The notes: generated by a model not told the origin, from the letters alone. Counted from the first letter of the stretch, positions 36,545 to 49,129 are shown. The stretch: 64,000 nt of DNA from Aporrectodea caliginosa (GCA_020284085.1 JACEVL010000482.1:1218501-1282500), one strand, 5' to 3'. Numbers and translations: made by a program.

Positions 36545-36780
36545 TCTATCTTCTTCTTTGGTTCTCTGCCAACGTCGCAACTCCTCTCGTTGTTGTGCCT
36601 CTTCTTTCAGCTTCCTGTAACCGTTTGTCATCATCCAATCCAGCATCATCTGTCTTGGTCTTCCTCTTGTCCTCCTCACATCCCTTTTTCCTTCAATGAC
36701 CATTCTCAGTAGTGAGTCTCCTCTCAGTGTGTGTCCGATCCATTTCCTTTGTCTCTTTCTTATTGTGTGCATTAAATCTC
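36545..36780 (-). mobile_element. RTE-like LINE, 3' fragment
   Basis: The minus-strand frame reads RKRQRKWIGHTLRGDSLL, GRPRQMMLDWMMTNGYRKL and EEAQQREELRR, the same family as 380-1030. Confidence 0.75.
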
Positions 36781-38980
36781 TATCTACGATTTCTGTCAGT
36801 GAGCATTTAGGCTCTGTATTTTCATCGTCTATGATCTGCTATTCTTGCCTTCAGTTTGACGTCCTTCTCTCACTGTCCAGAGTGAAGAAACACTGACGTC
36901 AAGCGCCTCGCAAATTATTGCAGATACGTCTATAAGATCTGTGACATCCAAACCATCGTCAAATCCTAACTAATTCATCATCTCTATTCCGATATTCCAC
37001 TGTCATTATGACAGGGAAATGTCTTCCCAATCCAATTTCCACCGACACTGTCTTCAGTTTTGTTAAGTTTCTCATAATTTCCTTATAAAGCCACATGCCA
37101 GAATTTATTATACACACGAATATACGTACATGTCATATATTTTACATACAAACATTCTTACAACAATAACGCAATAACTGTTATAGATACCGTCATGTAT
37201 AATTTCATGCTCATAATAAGCTCTTTTGAGTCAGCCTGCAAAGTAAAATCACCTGCTTGCGCAAAAATCTCCTGAACAGATAAGAAAAGGTTTATGATTA
37301 AACCGAGAGTGTCAAAACTGAAACTGTGGCAGAACAGTAAAACTGATTGGCTGCCTATCAGGCCAAAACCGTCCCTCGTTTGTCATAGCAATAGAGGAAC
37401 GTGATTTTGTCCTCGTCAGATAGATATTACTAAATGTCCGATCTGAGGATGTCTTCTCGAGGCCGAACTCCAGTTTCAGTTGTCTTCGTAAGAGTCTGTA
37501 GTCCGGATAAACTCTGCCTCTTAGTCAGTCGCTGCGTCTAAGGGTCACAGGTTCTATCTTACCTTACTTCGTCGGAGGCTTCTCTTCCTGGGGTGTCTAG
37601 TGGCTCAAGCGCTGTGGAACAGTGTAAGGCGACTACCTGGAAATCATAGGCTGAGTTCGTAAGTTGTCTGACGGCACATGGTTCTAACTTAGATGTATTT
37701 AATAATTTTACAAGATGCATAAATTTTCTCTGTTCCGCTTGCATTTCAAACTGTGTCTCAGCCACGTCAGACTGTATTTCAACTAAGTTTCAACTTACAA
37801 GGATCTTATGACTACTTATGTGAGCCAATAAATGGCAGCTATAAGCAAGTCTGTTCTGTGTTAGCTTTTCTGCGATAAGCTTTAGCGCAATGAAACCTGC
37901 TGATATAATTATTCAACTATACATGTAGGCTGAAGCGGTAGATGTGTTCTACGATAGTAAAGAACTCAGCCCTCCTTGCTTTCCGAGTTGGGAAATGGGA
38001 ACCAGTGTAATTTCGGAGGATCATAAAGGTGTCGTATGGTAGATTTCTGTGGTCGTGTTTCCATCTCAGCCGGCGGAAGATTGTTCGACCTTGGAATCAT
38101 GCTTTATTACGCCCAATGCATGTAACATAGGTGATGGATGATTAAATAATTAGCCTATACCTAACATTATAATTGCGCTCTCAAAGGAATTATGCAATAT
38201 ACATGTAAATTACGGGCATAGGGTATGGATAGTCTGATTCAGCCAATACTGCTAACACACATACGAATCGCGTCTGTTTATCGATGCGTTAGCGACACTC
38301 TATGGCAAGTACGACCAAGCGAAATCTTGCACTGCAGAACCGTGAGAAATCAACGCCGCAGAAACACATCTCGTCTCTGCGATCGTCTTGTGTCCGTCTG
38401 GTCGCTTCGAATCTTGTTCATGACGCCAAATGCAAACTACCACCACGTTTGATAGATTACTTCACACATGAGTTGTAACTCTCTCGTAAAACAGAGTACG
38501 ACAGTGTCTCTACTAGTAAAACTCACGAAGCATTTACACACTACATACAAATAAAGCGAACTCTTCCTATACATCTGATTGGGTCTACATACAAGTCAAT
38601 CATTATAGAGTCTGTTCTCACATCATGTCCATATTTAAAACCCAAAGTACCAATCCTATTAAAACGTAAATCAGTAAGTATGTAAGTATCACACGAATAT
38701 GACACAGACTGTCGCCATAAATCGAATGGATACATCTTTGTATTAGACTGCATTATGCATGCGTCTTTTTATATTCTAGATCTTTAGTTGCAGAAGTAAA
38801 AGAGTTCCAGCACTTGACCGGTAGGCCTACTTCGCACAGTACGATTCCATCCCATATTGATCGTCGGATTTAAATGGATCTTTTGTGTCAAAATTAATAA
38901 AATTGGAAACATATTTAAAGAATAAAGTCATTGATTGTAGAGAAACAATTTTAGCGCAGAAGTTTTGTATAACTATCTTT
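36781..38980. other. No gene recognised
   Basis: About 2.2 kb without domain, repeat or RNA signal that I can name. Confidence 0.4.
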
Positions 38981-39027
38981 GTTTGATGACAGCATTGTTC
39001 TAATTACAATTATTTGCAGATGTCGCC

Positions 39028-39188
39028 TCTCTGTCTGTCTGTCTGTCTCTGTCTCTGTGTCTCTGTGTCTCTGTGTCTCTGTGTGTCTCTCTCTCTGTCT
39101 CTGTCTGCCTCTGTCTGTCTTTCTCTCTATCTCTGTCTCTCAGCCTCTGTCTGCCTCTGTCTATCTGTCTGTCTATCTCGCTCTCACT
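39028..39188. repeat. (CTGT)n/(CTCTGT)n microsatellite
   Basis: About 160 bp, degenerate; the counterpart of 35510-35805 in the duplicate upstream of gene F. Confidence 0.9.
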
Positions 39189-40019
39189 TCTCCCCTATTT
39201 TAACCTGTTTCATTCCTCCTCTCATTTTTCTCCACCGCCTGTCAATCACCCACATCTGTTCCGATGAATTTCCGATCAGTCCAACCTTCACATCGGTCTA
39301 ATGTTTTGACCTTCTGTGTAGCTACGTCCCCGCATCATACAGAACAGTGTTGAGTTAAAAGTTAGAACAATTGCCCATATTTCATAGCAGCCACTGCGAC
39401 TACGACGACAATGATAACAATGACCGCCATTGTCTCGTTTACAAATTAGCAATCTGGCGTTCTCTCCATCACAATGACATGAAGCAGGTCTGCCTGCTCC
39501 AAGCAATAGAAGCAACATAGTGCCCAATCCACTGATCCGCATAGTTTATGTTCGGTTTTTAAATCTGGTCGTCAACGATCAATAAGGACAGGGCTATGAT
39601 TCCCACTTACCATCAACTGTGTCTAATATCTTCGCAGCCTCCATGGGAACACACAACAGCGTTGAGGTGAAAACAACCAATACAATGCTTTGTAGACGTT
39701 AATGATGTCCTAAATTATGCGTTTCCTGATATACGAAACAATTAATGCATTCGGTTGATGCATTCGGTGACGCCAATGAGATGGCTGGCCTAATCGCGCA
39801 AATGAGTCTAAATTGATCAGCACCTTTGTTAGAAAAGACAAAGCCAGCAAATCATATTTATCAAATTAGCAATGAGCTCTAGGAAAACATTTTTGATGCA
39901 TCAGGAAGAGAGATGAGTTGAAGGAAAGATATAGGAATTTACAAAGTGGAATTGCAAGGCATTCATACAGTGTTGCATTTTGAAATAGTTTCTACTCTAT
40001 TTTGTGTTTTCATCTGAAA

Positions 40020-40322
40020 ATGCTTGCAGGTTTCATCTGGATCATCGCCGGTCTTCTGAAGGTCTTCCTGGTGGAAGGAAACCTTTCAACCAACCAATAC
40101 ATCCGAGTTACGGATGGTGAAGATCAACCGGTTTGTTCCGTAAACGCGCCCTCTGCTGTCATCTATGGTGTTCGGCGTCGAGTGAGTTGCCTGATGGAAC
40201 ACTGTGTGCCAACCGAAGCCTGTCTTTCGGCGAACTACTACACAGACACCGGGAAGTGCGAACTCTTCCATTATCCTCCAACTGATTTCTTCAGATCTGC
40301 TCAAGAATGCGTACACTACAAG
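40020..40322 (+). CDS. Gene F exon 1: signal peptide + PAN-like domain
   Basis: The exon has 101 codons ending CACTACAAG|GTAATA, phase 0. The spacing SCLMEHC, EACLSANY, GKCELF, QECVHYK parallels exon 1 of gene E. Confidence 0.75.
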
Positions 40323-43300
40323 GTAATAGGTAGAAATACAATATTATCACTCATTCATTAAACGATAGGCCTACTAACTGATGGCCAACCATTACAATTA
40401 ATTTGTTGATGACAATTCGAAAAATAATTCAATAAAATTTTATCGATTGAAAGAGGGATAAACGTTTCTCTAAAATCGCATTAAATTCTGTAAACAAGAA
40501 CCAAAGTTAGGCGCATTCAAATTTGCAAAAACAAAATTCGAACTTTCCAACATGTTAAAAATTACAGAAATAATTGTTTTGGGAAAACTTCATACCTTAC
40601 TTGCTAAAAAATATGATGTCATAATAGCTTCATTTAAATTTAAGCAGAAGATAATAAGCAAAACTGGTTTTCAGTAAAGATGACTTGTGTTTTATTAAAA
40701 TGTTAAAGCAACGGAAACGTTACGTAGCAAACAGGTTTTGGAAGGAATTTCCAATGAGAAACTGGTCTATCGCATCTTTGATTCGATTGATTGCAAAAAT
40801 TGATTTTATTTCACCCACTCTTTGGCCCACAATAATCCTGATCTCAATCCGCTCGACTACAAGATATGGGCGTCCTTCAAGAACATGTTTAAATTGTTTA
40901 TCAAACCCGCATAAGCGATGTTGACCATCTCAAACAGCGAGTTGTGGAGAAATGGAATCGTTTTAATCAAGGAATTGTTGATTGTGCAATCAATGAATGG
41001 CGAGATCGCCTTCGAGCATGCATTTGAGCTAATGGTGAGCATATTTAAAATCAGAATTGGAGAACAATATCTGACTAAAATTAATTTTAAATGTTGCTGT
41101 CTTCATATTTTTGTTGAATTGTAAAGTTTAATAACAAGAAAAAAATGCAATTTGCCATGATGGAAAGTTATAATTTTCTTTGTCCAAATTTGAATGTGCA
41201 TAATAACTTTTTGGACCCTGTTGATAGGATTTTATGCAATTTTTGGAAAACATTGAAACTTTATCTCTCCTTCAGTGGAAATAATGTTATTTCATCATTT
41301 TTAGAATTGACAGATTTATTGGCAAAACAAGAAAGGTATCAGTTCAATTGGAACATCGTGTATAAGGGAGACTCTAATTAATTTTAGCAAACGCTTCTAT
41401 GGATTAAAAAATACATTGGCTTATCTGGCATGGTGATAAAATTTAAATTGTTGTGAGTTCGACACCCGAATCAATAGTCAGCCCTAGCCTTGATGAAAAA
41501 TCGAACTGTTTGCGTGTTAAACCCCTCGACTAAGTTAACACAAAGAAGTTCACGGTCATTAGTTATTTTCAGGTATGATATCTGGACTGCGTAGTTCAAA
41601 CGGGCAACTTCAACCTAAGGCTGCAGGCCTTTGATGGAAGGCTAACAGAACACTGTTTAAGTTTTTTCACATTTGACTGAGCTTGTAGCAGATGGCGATG
41701 TACATTTCCTGAAGATCTACCGAAAACAGTTGACACTGTTGGCTTGATTTTCCGCAGTCTTGCTGAGGTGTTCATATCAAGCTCTATATATAGCTCAAAT
41801 TTAACCTAGTCAATACACTGTCAAGGTGAAATTTAATGGAATTCATTTTACTGATAAAACTGAGTTCTTTTCTCGATTTTAATCGCACTACCACCCCGTT
41901 ATCATCTAAAGTTAATAAGGTGCAGTTTTAGCCCATGCAAGCAAACAGTTCTATAGAGGGGGGGGGGTCCATAGTGTTAGTGGTAACATCACTGGCGTGA
42001 AGAACAGTCGGTAGAGTGATCGCTTCCCGTAACCTCTCAAACGTCCACTCAGCCTATCATTCGCGAGATGGCGCATTGGTAAAATTATATGTATAACGTG
42101 ATGGGCGCCTTGCATGGCTGCCGTATGCAGTTAAATTCGACTCCTGTAATAACTTGTGATCATCCGTTCATACTGATTTGTATTCATACTGCGTAATTGT
42201 CAGTTTGAAAATAGTAAACGAAGAGTATTATTATTCTATAGGGCCTACGCAGAACGTTTATCTGTAAAGTAAAATTCTCAATCCAAATTTTTTCAAAATT
42301 CATATCCTCTGAAATAGTGACCAGCCGCGCTCACTGTCTCGGACTCCGTTCGAACTGCGTACATAATGGGGGATCACTCCATTCCTGAATAAAGCAGTTC
42401 AAGCCGTATATTTTCCACATCAGTCCTCAGCTGTTTACTCACAACTTAACATTTATAAAAGAATAAAAGTAAAAGGTAACTCATTGATTCACGTGTCTCT
42501 GTAGAAACTGTTGCATGATACAGTGATAGATAAATCGGCTAAGGTAGGTCTACATGCAAATTCTCAATAGCCCGCCGACAGGAAGAATTTCATAGGTCAT
42601 ATTCATGCAGCTTAATCAATTGATTTTTTTCCAAAGATGTTCTGCAGAATCGTAGTCTTAATTCTTAGTTGCGGTCTTTTCGGCAGAAGAAGATTATACG
42701 ATGGGCAACGTAATTATTATAGGTCCTACCTATAAAACATCATGAATTTTCAGTTTAGCACGCTGCAATCTCTCGGTGCTGGTTTTATTACAATACATTA
42801 CAATAGGCCTACTGTAGGCTAACTACAAAATAATGTGTATTGATTTTGCCCTCCTTCCGATACTCATAAGTCACGCACGATCATACGACAGAACATCGAT
42901 GGAGCAGAACAATTGTGAGTTATGGATTTGCTCAATAACTGTCTCGGACGAGGCTCGAAGGAAACAACGGTTTATAATGTTATTGTCATGAATGAATGAC
43001 AGTCAATTAGCTCCATAATTCATGTCCCGACTCATCTGATTCTCTGCCTTCCAATCCTAAACGACACCCGCCTTAACAGCTACTCTACCCCTCTAACCCT
43101 CTCGGACCTCCTTCTGATTACCCTTTTGACAAGTGACAACCCCTCTGAGTCGACACAGCACTCGTAATTAAGCTGATGCTCTGCGCCTGGCTTTCGTGTG
43201 GCGCATTAGAAGTTTGTAGCTTACGATTACGATGGAATGTATCGTGCATACCTCTGCGTCGATCATAGTTTGTGTATCGTAGAATTAAAAGAGATCCAAG

Positions 43301-44571
43301 ATCTGACCAGCTCCTCGCATTGTTCGATTCGAAGCGATTGACTTTCCGTTTAGTTTACGGCTCCGTTGCAGTGCGACCACTGCTTGGGAGTTTTCCCAAG
43401 ATCTTGGGATTTTGGGGGTCCGACTTGGGATCTGGGGATTTTGCCTAGCAATCTTGGGAGTTTTTCTATGGTCTACAGACTAGTTTTTACCGTACTTTGC
43501 AACAACGGCAGAGAATAAGATTAGAAAACTCGCTTAGTCTGAAAGACGTTTATTATTGTTGTAACTTATAAACATTGTTAATTCAATGTTATGCTTCGGT
43601 TTTTTTCTTTGCCAGTTCTTAGCTAGGCATTTTGTGAATAATTGTGATTGTTAAAAGTTAAAACACATTTCATATTTCATCACAATTTTTTCATTGTCGG
43701 TAACTTAGGATTTATTGATACACTTTTGGCCAATCTTGGGATTTTTCTTGCAAGAGCTTGGGATTTCAGAAAATAGAGAGTGGTCGCACTGCTCCGGTGT
43801 CACATGCATGTCAATCAAGACACGGAGTGGCAGAGTTTAGTGACATCGTCGTTAAGGCCAAGAAGCATCAGCAACTAGTCGAGTTTATGTTTCCAGCAAT
43901 CGCTTTACCAGCCTGTCCCTTCCCAGTTTCCGTTTGCATAACTATTGTTGGTATCACTAAGGCAGCATTTGAAAACAGCACCATGCAGAAACAGTATAAA
44001 ATTAACGGACCTTAGCCATATTGATCGACAACTGGTCTAACCATTCCACCCCATCAACGTGTTACTGCACTCTACGACTGCGTGTCTTGATTGTGTCCGC
44101 TATATCGTAATTTTTATGTTAAGTTGATAATTTTTATGTGCTCAGATCCACTCATAATGAATAGATATGAGCGGATCTTTTTATGTGATTGTTAAGGAAA
44201 TTGAAAACCTATTTAAAGACTAGCTATTGTTTGTAGATAAGCAATCCATCCGCTGTCAATTTCTGCAAAGGAGGTTGGTATAACTATCTTCTTTTATGAA
44301 TAGTTTTGTTATAATTGCAATTACTTGCAGAGGCCCCTCTGACTGTGTGTGATTCTCCATCTGTCTGCCTGAGTGCTTGTCTGTCTCTTGTTGGCTTCGG
44401 TGGTTTCGGGATTTGGCCAGAAAAACAATCGTCTGCGGGCCAGAAATAGTCCGACTAAGCACTAGTAGTTACAAAGGTAACTATTATAAAGGAGCTTTTG
44501 ACATCCCTGCATAAAATTACATTAAAAATATACCGCCGTTTATTGTCGCTGTTTGACCTTACTTCAAAATC

Positions 44572-44618
<47 letters not shown>

Positions 44619-46859
44619 CGCTGTAAGGACACAAAATCTCTTTCAACACAGCGCCGAAAACGGGCTGATGACTGTCACCACTCCTTCAATTTTGGTGAAT
44701 TTTTAAGCTATCAGCAGGATAAAGTACATGCGACAGCAAATATTTCCCAAACCAGATCTGTCGCAATGCACATAAGAAAATTAATAAGAGCATTCTCGTT
44801 CTCTTTTTTGAAGTCAGTGGAACCAGTACAATCGTTCCGTCTGAATGCTGCTCGTTCCCGTTCACTTACAACGGAACCAACTTCTACACATGCGCTGAGA
44901 ATATCACCGACCCATCGGACATTGGATGCTTTAGAGCAAAACGTTCCTGGGCAACCTGCTCATCTATGAGTAAGTAAAACAATGTTTTTCTAAAAATGTG
45001 TTGAGTTTCTCTTGTAATTAATATACATTAAAGGCAAATAAAAGTAAATCAAAAGTACTTGTTTATTTGCTGTTAAAGCAAATACTTCGAAGAGCTGTTG
45101 AGTCGAAATATCTTTCAGCTGAAGCAAAAGAGCGCTGAAAGCGATTAAACAACATTACACTTGCATCTTTTCTGATTAATTGACCTCGGATGACTGGTGG
45201 ACTGAGCTGGCTCAAACAGACCGGAATTCCATACACGGTCGCATAGCCAAGTAGTAACCTTGCTTGCCAGTGCTTAATTTGAATGTGCTTCAAGGCTCGC
45301 GTCCACAGTCCAAGACTACCACCATACAGTGTAAGCTTTTAATAAACACCATAAGAGCAGTTGAACAACAGGACACTTGCTTTTGTTCTGATTAATCGAC
45401 CTCGGAGGACTGGTGGGCTGAGCTGGCTCAAACAGACCGGAATTCCATACACGGTCGCATATCTTTAACCTTGCTTGTCATTGCTTATCCTGAATCGCGT
45501 CCACAGCCCAAAGCCACCACTAACTGTTGTAATCTCTTAACGATTACTTAGGCCCGTGACATACGGCTAGAGTGGGTATTTAGTATCATTTTCGAATGCT
45601 ATAGAGTATTATTACGTTTTACGTTGTGAAAAGTAAACGCATTCTTGATTTCTTGTTGTAACGCTAAGGATAATGTTTCGATTATTCAGTCAGAAGATTA
45701 GTTTATCTAGACAGGTTGCAGGTCAATCAAGTACAATTACCTAGCGCCATCGATTCATTCTTTCTTAGTTAGTAGCTAGTGGAACCATCAGGGCATAAGA
45801 AATTATCAAATAAAACACAATATAATCACAGCGTTCGCAAAAAAAGCGATTTTAAATAGTGACTAATAGTCTGCAATTTTTTAGTGATGGGTCAAAAAGG
45901 ACTAAATCTATGCGGTAGAACCAGATTGCGTCAATCCTTTAAGTACTAAATAATATCTGATAAGAATAGCCGTTATTCACACAAGAATGCACAAGGAGAA
46001 AAGACTTTTTTGGGAAAGCAGATCCAGTCCTATGTTGACAGTTTTGTCTAATTACTGCGAAAGAAATGAGAACTGTTTAGCTATAGATGCCACAGTGTCT
46101 GTGTCTTATTAAGAAATAGATGATGTTAATACGTGTTTTGGCAATTATTAGATTCTGAGGCTTCCATTTTGTCGTCTGAATATAGCTTATCATATAGGGC
46201 CTTTGCTTAATTAAACTGAAATTGAACTCAATTCGTCTATCTTAGACTTCAAGGCTGACTATGTGAGTCACAACTTGACCGTTCCTAACACCGCTCAACC
46301 CGTTCCGTCGATATTCATTCACGGATGGCTGATCATCCAGAAAAATGATCCAGACTCCGGTTCAATATTCAACAGACGGTGGATCGACTACAGAAATGGT
46401 TTTGGAGATCTGGGTGGGAACTACTTATGGTTTGGAAACGATAAACTCTATCAACTGTTGTCAAGTGGAAACTGGAAGCTGAGAGTAGAAGTTCAGTCAA
46501 GCGATACAGGGAAATGGTATTCGGCCGAGTATGAGTCTTTCCGCTTGAGTAACGAGGTCAGTAAGTATACCATAAGCGTGGCTGGATACACAGGAGATGC
46601 GGGAGATGCATTCAATACTGTAACAAAGAACCAGTATAAGACAAACGGAATGAAATTCACCACATTTGATAACAACAATGACAACGATGCCGGAAACTGT
46701 GCTAACATCATGAGTGGAGGTTGGTGGTGGAACTCTTGCGGAACGTCTTGTCTAAATTCATTCGAGACAGGGAGAAACTCCTGGGGAACTCTTGAGATCC
46801 GAGGAATTGCCCCTACCCGTTTCGTTTCAAGCGGGCGAATGATGGTAAAGAAAAACTGA
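40020..46859 (+). CDS. Gene F: secreted PAN-like/FN2-like/FReD protein, 4 exons (micro-exon provisional)
   Basis: Firm exons are 40020-40322 (101 codons, phase 0), 44814-44969 (156 nt, phase 1 to 1) and 46246-46859 (614 nt, TGA). The leader MLAGFIWIIAGLLKVFLVEG is a signal peptide. Exon 1 is a diverged PAN-like domain with six cysteines, ending AQECVHYK. Exon 3 has the clearest FN2 core of the family, CCSFPFTYNGTNFYTC, then SWATC. Exon 4 is a FReD with GWLIIQK, YRNGFGDLGG, WFGNDKLYQLL, FDNNNDNDAGNCA and GGWWWNSC. Phases again require a 3n+1 exon between; 41627-41660 (34 nt, AFDGRLTEHCL) fits, giving 368 aa. Intron 1 side holds a mariner relic and a hAT-like MITE; intron 3 holds a 200-bp tandem duplication. 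An AATAAA at 47970-47975 could be its distant polyadenylation signal. Confidence 0.75.
40680..41055 (+). mobile_element. Mariner/Tc1-like transposase relic with internal deletion
   Basis: The N-terminal helix-turn-helix region (MLKQRKRYVANRFWKEFP, SIASLIRLIAKI) runs directly into the C-terminal catalytic part (TLWPTNNPDLNPLDYKIW in a shifted frame, then KWNRFNQGIVDCAINEWRDR). The middle of the DDE domain is missing and stops interrupt the rest. It is in gene F intron 1. Confidence 0.7.
41627..41660 (+). CDS. Gene F exon 2: candidate 34-nt micro-exon
   Basis: Between GGCTGCAG| and |GTTTTT, the frame reads AFDGRLTEHCL plus one base. Length and phase fit and it contains F-D-G and a Cys. However the acceptor has a poor pyrimidine tract and the Cys is displaced relative to A, B and E. 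It is a provisional call. Confidence 0.35.
41700..43010. other. No gene recognised in gene F intron
   Basis: No domain or repeat was identified apart from a short poly-G run near 41958. Confidence 0.4.
43020..43235 (+). mobile_element. LINE 3' fragment with GATTACG end
   Basis: Aligns with 34830-35050 (CCCGACTCA, CTGCCTTCCAAT, ACAACCCCTCTGA, TTACGATTACGATGG). Confidence 0.5.
43369..43791. mobile_element. hAT-like MITE, 423 bp
   Basis: Perfect 13-bp terminal inverted repeats CAGTGCGACCACT / AGTGGTCGCACTG are flanked by an 8-bp target duplication with one mismatch (CTCCGTTG, 43361-43368; CTCCGGTG, 43792-43799). Subterminal CTTGGGATTT-like motifs recur at both ends. It has no transposase and lies in a gene F intron. 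Confidence 0.85.
44574..44618. repeat. (AT)n microsatellite
   Basis: About 44 bp of pure AT. Confidence 0.9.
44814..44969 (+). CDS. Gene F exon 3: FN2-like domain
   Basis: The acceptor is CTCTTTTTTGAAG| and the donor A|GTAAGT is a consensus site. The exon reads CCSFPFTYNGTNFYTC, then IGCFRAKRSWATC. Another frame is open longer here but lacks domain sense. Confidence 0.75.
   Translation, partial: SVEPVQSFRLNAARSRSLTTEPTSTHALRISPTHRTLDALEQNVPGQPAHL
45140..45540 (+). repeat. Direct duplication of about 200 bp in gene F intron 3
   Basis: GCTCAAACAGACCGGAATTC and ATACACGGTCGCATA occur at about 45210 and 45425, with matching flanks (TGATTAATTGACCTCGGA / TGATTAATCGACCTCGGA; GCGTCCACAG). Confidence 0.8.
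46246..46859 (+). CDS. Gene F exon 4: FReD
   Basis: The exon runs from CTATCTTAG|AC to TGA. FReD landmarks are complete from GWLIIQK onward. Three cysteines are present (NCA, NSC, TSC). Confidence 0.85.
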
Positions 46860-49120
46860 TCGCACTTTGCTTTAAGATTTAAATGCAAGTGCATGTATCA
46901 CCTGCCTGCATGAAGAACATTCATCCAAATGAAGACGTAGATTTATTACAGAAGGAAATCTTTCTAAGTTGTTAGGCCATTCACAAATGAAAAGGCTTGA
47001 CCTTAACTGTCGAGTTTCAGCATATAAGGTAAACCACTTTACCCGGGAACGTGGAGTCTAAAGCAAGTTACATCACCATTTCGGTTCATACAAATAGCGA
47101 CGCTTAGTCTTTAGAATATACTAAGCGTGATAATAATAGGTTAAGAAATATGTTAGACAGGTTTTTAGAGGTCATTTAAATTTATTTAAATAATAATTTC
47201 GATCGTGCCTGAGAAAACCCACATGCAGCCTAACAGTTACTTTGTAAAACACGTACTCGGAATGCAGGTTGGCATAAACTTGGTAAAAAAATTAGATCTT
47301 TGCATTTATTTTATATCTTTTGCTGTGTTATATATAGCTATCAGACTGAATGCACTTAATGTAGCCTAGAGTTTTTCTGTCTAAGTATTGTTTTTAAAGT
47401 TTATTTTTGATGTCTTAAAACAAAAAAAAAACCTAATTTCATATGTCTCCCGGGCACTATTTTGATTGAAGTCGCATGTGTTAGGTACTGTGCAGTTCAC
47501 AAAATTATGTGAAACGTTGTCTTGTCTAGCTTCTATGGAGGTTTCGTTGGTGACAGTTTAAATGACGTGCGAATATACTCCAGTATACTATAGTCACATA
47601 AACTCACGACTCTTAGTGTGAACACGTTTTCAGATAACACTGACATTTGTTTGTCATTTCTCTGCAATGGATATATTTAATCAGATTCGTGCTTAAATGT
47701 CTTAAATGTCTTATTGACAACCATAAAAAAATTATTGTGAATGTTGTGTGTTTATAGCTTATGTATATAATTGTCGCGCGTGTAGTACGCCAGTTTTTGA
47801 TTTGTGACGCTGCATGTAAAATTAGCCAGTCTAGACTGATGCTTAGAGCAGTAATTTGCGCGCAAGAGATTTGCTCAAGTAGATTTGAATTTGATGCTGA
47901 CGGAGGAAGTTGTATTGGATTAAGCGTTAAAAGTAGTTGTTGTGTAAATTGAGTTGATATGTTGCACTTAATAAAGACGTTATCAAAAACTTATCGGTTT
48001 GTGTGATTTAGATTTCATCATATATTGCCACGCACTATTGTAGTAAGTTGCTTATACGTATGATTTAGAAAAGACAATACAGTTATAGTGATAGATTGGC
48101 AAAGAAAGCCGAGAATATACAAATGTGACAAAGAGGATTTAGGCCCTAGAAGAAATTGAATTTGATATTGAAGTTGACACTAAGGCACGGTTGAACATTA
48201 TTATGGTAAACTTAGGCTCACGATTCATGGTGACAGCTTAAGTGACGTGCGAATATACCGAGGAGAGACTGTATCTTAAAAACGTGTTGTTTTTGCAAGA
48301 TAGATAGAAACGTTCGATTTTCGCACAACTATTAAGCACTGCCATCCCAATCCAGAACAGCAACAAACCCAATATATTGTTCAGATTTTGTGAGAATTTT
48401 CTCCGACACAGACACTATTGACGGTAACAATGTTTCGCAGATGCACGCAGCACTGGTTGTATCTGCCTTCAGCTTACAAGTGGAATTCTTGTGTAGATAA
48501 TTAGATCCATGTCTGTATTGGGAGAGGATATAATGGAAGCGCATGGCGGGGGTAATTGGTATGTCGGTATGTCTTTTGGATGTGTCGCAACATCAATTAT
48601 AATTATATTACATTCCTTTGGTTCAGTTCTACGTTTGTGCGAGATCCTGTCAGTACAGACGACTTCCAAGGTACTAAAGAACAATATTCGTCTGCAGACA
48701 AACGTGTCGCTTTTATCGAACTTCAGCATCAGATTGTCAGGCGGGAACAGTTTTTAGCCGTGCGAGTACCACTGGGGTCAAAATGTTCCCAGAGGTAGTT
48801 TCCATTAGTGCTGCTCACCGTCCCATAAGTGATATCGCAACGAAATATTATGACTTTAAAGTTTATAAGTATTTCTGTTCTGTACAAAATTCCAAGTTTT
48901 ATTTTATATTTTCTATCACCAGATGGCGCAGGTATTCCATTTATACACTGAATATAAGTGGGGTCGTTTTTACCCTAGGGTAAACTGAATAATTCTGACA
49001 TATGTAAAAATAACAAAAGTTTATTGAGATAACATTTATTTTAAAAGTATTTTTAACAAATAGAAACTATTATATAATGATTACTTAGTATTTTTATTAA
49101 AAAAATTTGACAGTCCGCTA
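46860..49120. other. 3' flank of gene F, no further gene recognised
   Basis: A 30-bp motif containing GTGACGTGCGAATATAC-like sequence occurs near 47550 and again near 48229. Open frames at 48.3-48.8 kb match nothing I know. Confidence 0.35.
47970..47975 (+). promoter_or_regulatory. Possible polyadenylation signal for gene F
   Basis: An AATAAA hexamer lies 1.1 kb downstream of the gene F stop. It may be chance. Confidence 0.2.
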
Positions 49121-49129
49121 ACAGCTTTC

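Noticed and set aside
40685..40924. Independent small gene in gene F intron
   Set aside because: Residues match a mariner-type DNA-binding region; the frame is a relic joined to a shifted C-terminus.
42640..42725. Alternative gene F micro-exon (LYDGQRNYY)
   Set aside because: The D-G motif is present, but no acceptor/donor pair gives a phase 0 start and phase 1 end without a stop.
44660..44720. Hammerhead ribozyme core (CTGATGA)
   Set aside because: No GAAA box with a pairing stem II follows at a workable distance.
44766..44969. Open frame from the ATG at 44766 as a short gene
   Set aside because: It is a shadow frame of the FN2-like exon 44814-44969, which has proper splice sites and domain residues.
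48300..48800. Opposed open frames upstream of the piggyBac-like relic
   Set aside because: No recognisable domain; could be transposon debris, but the evidence is too thin to annotate.
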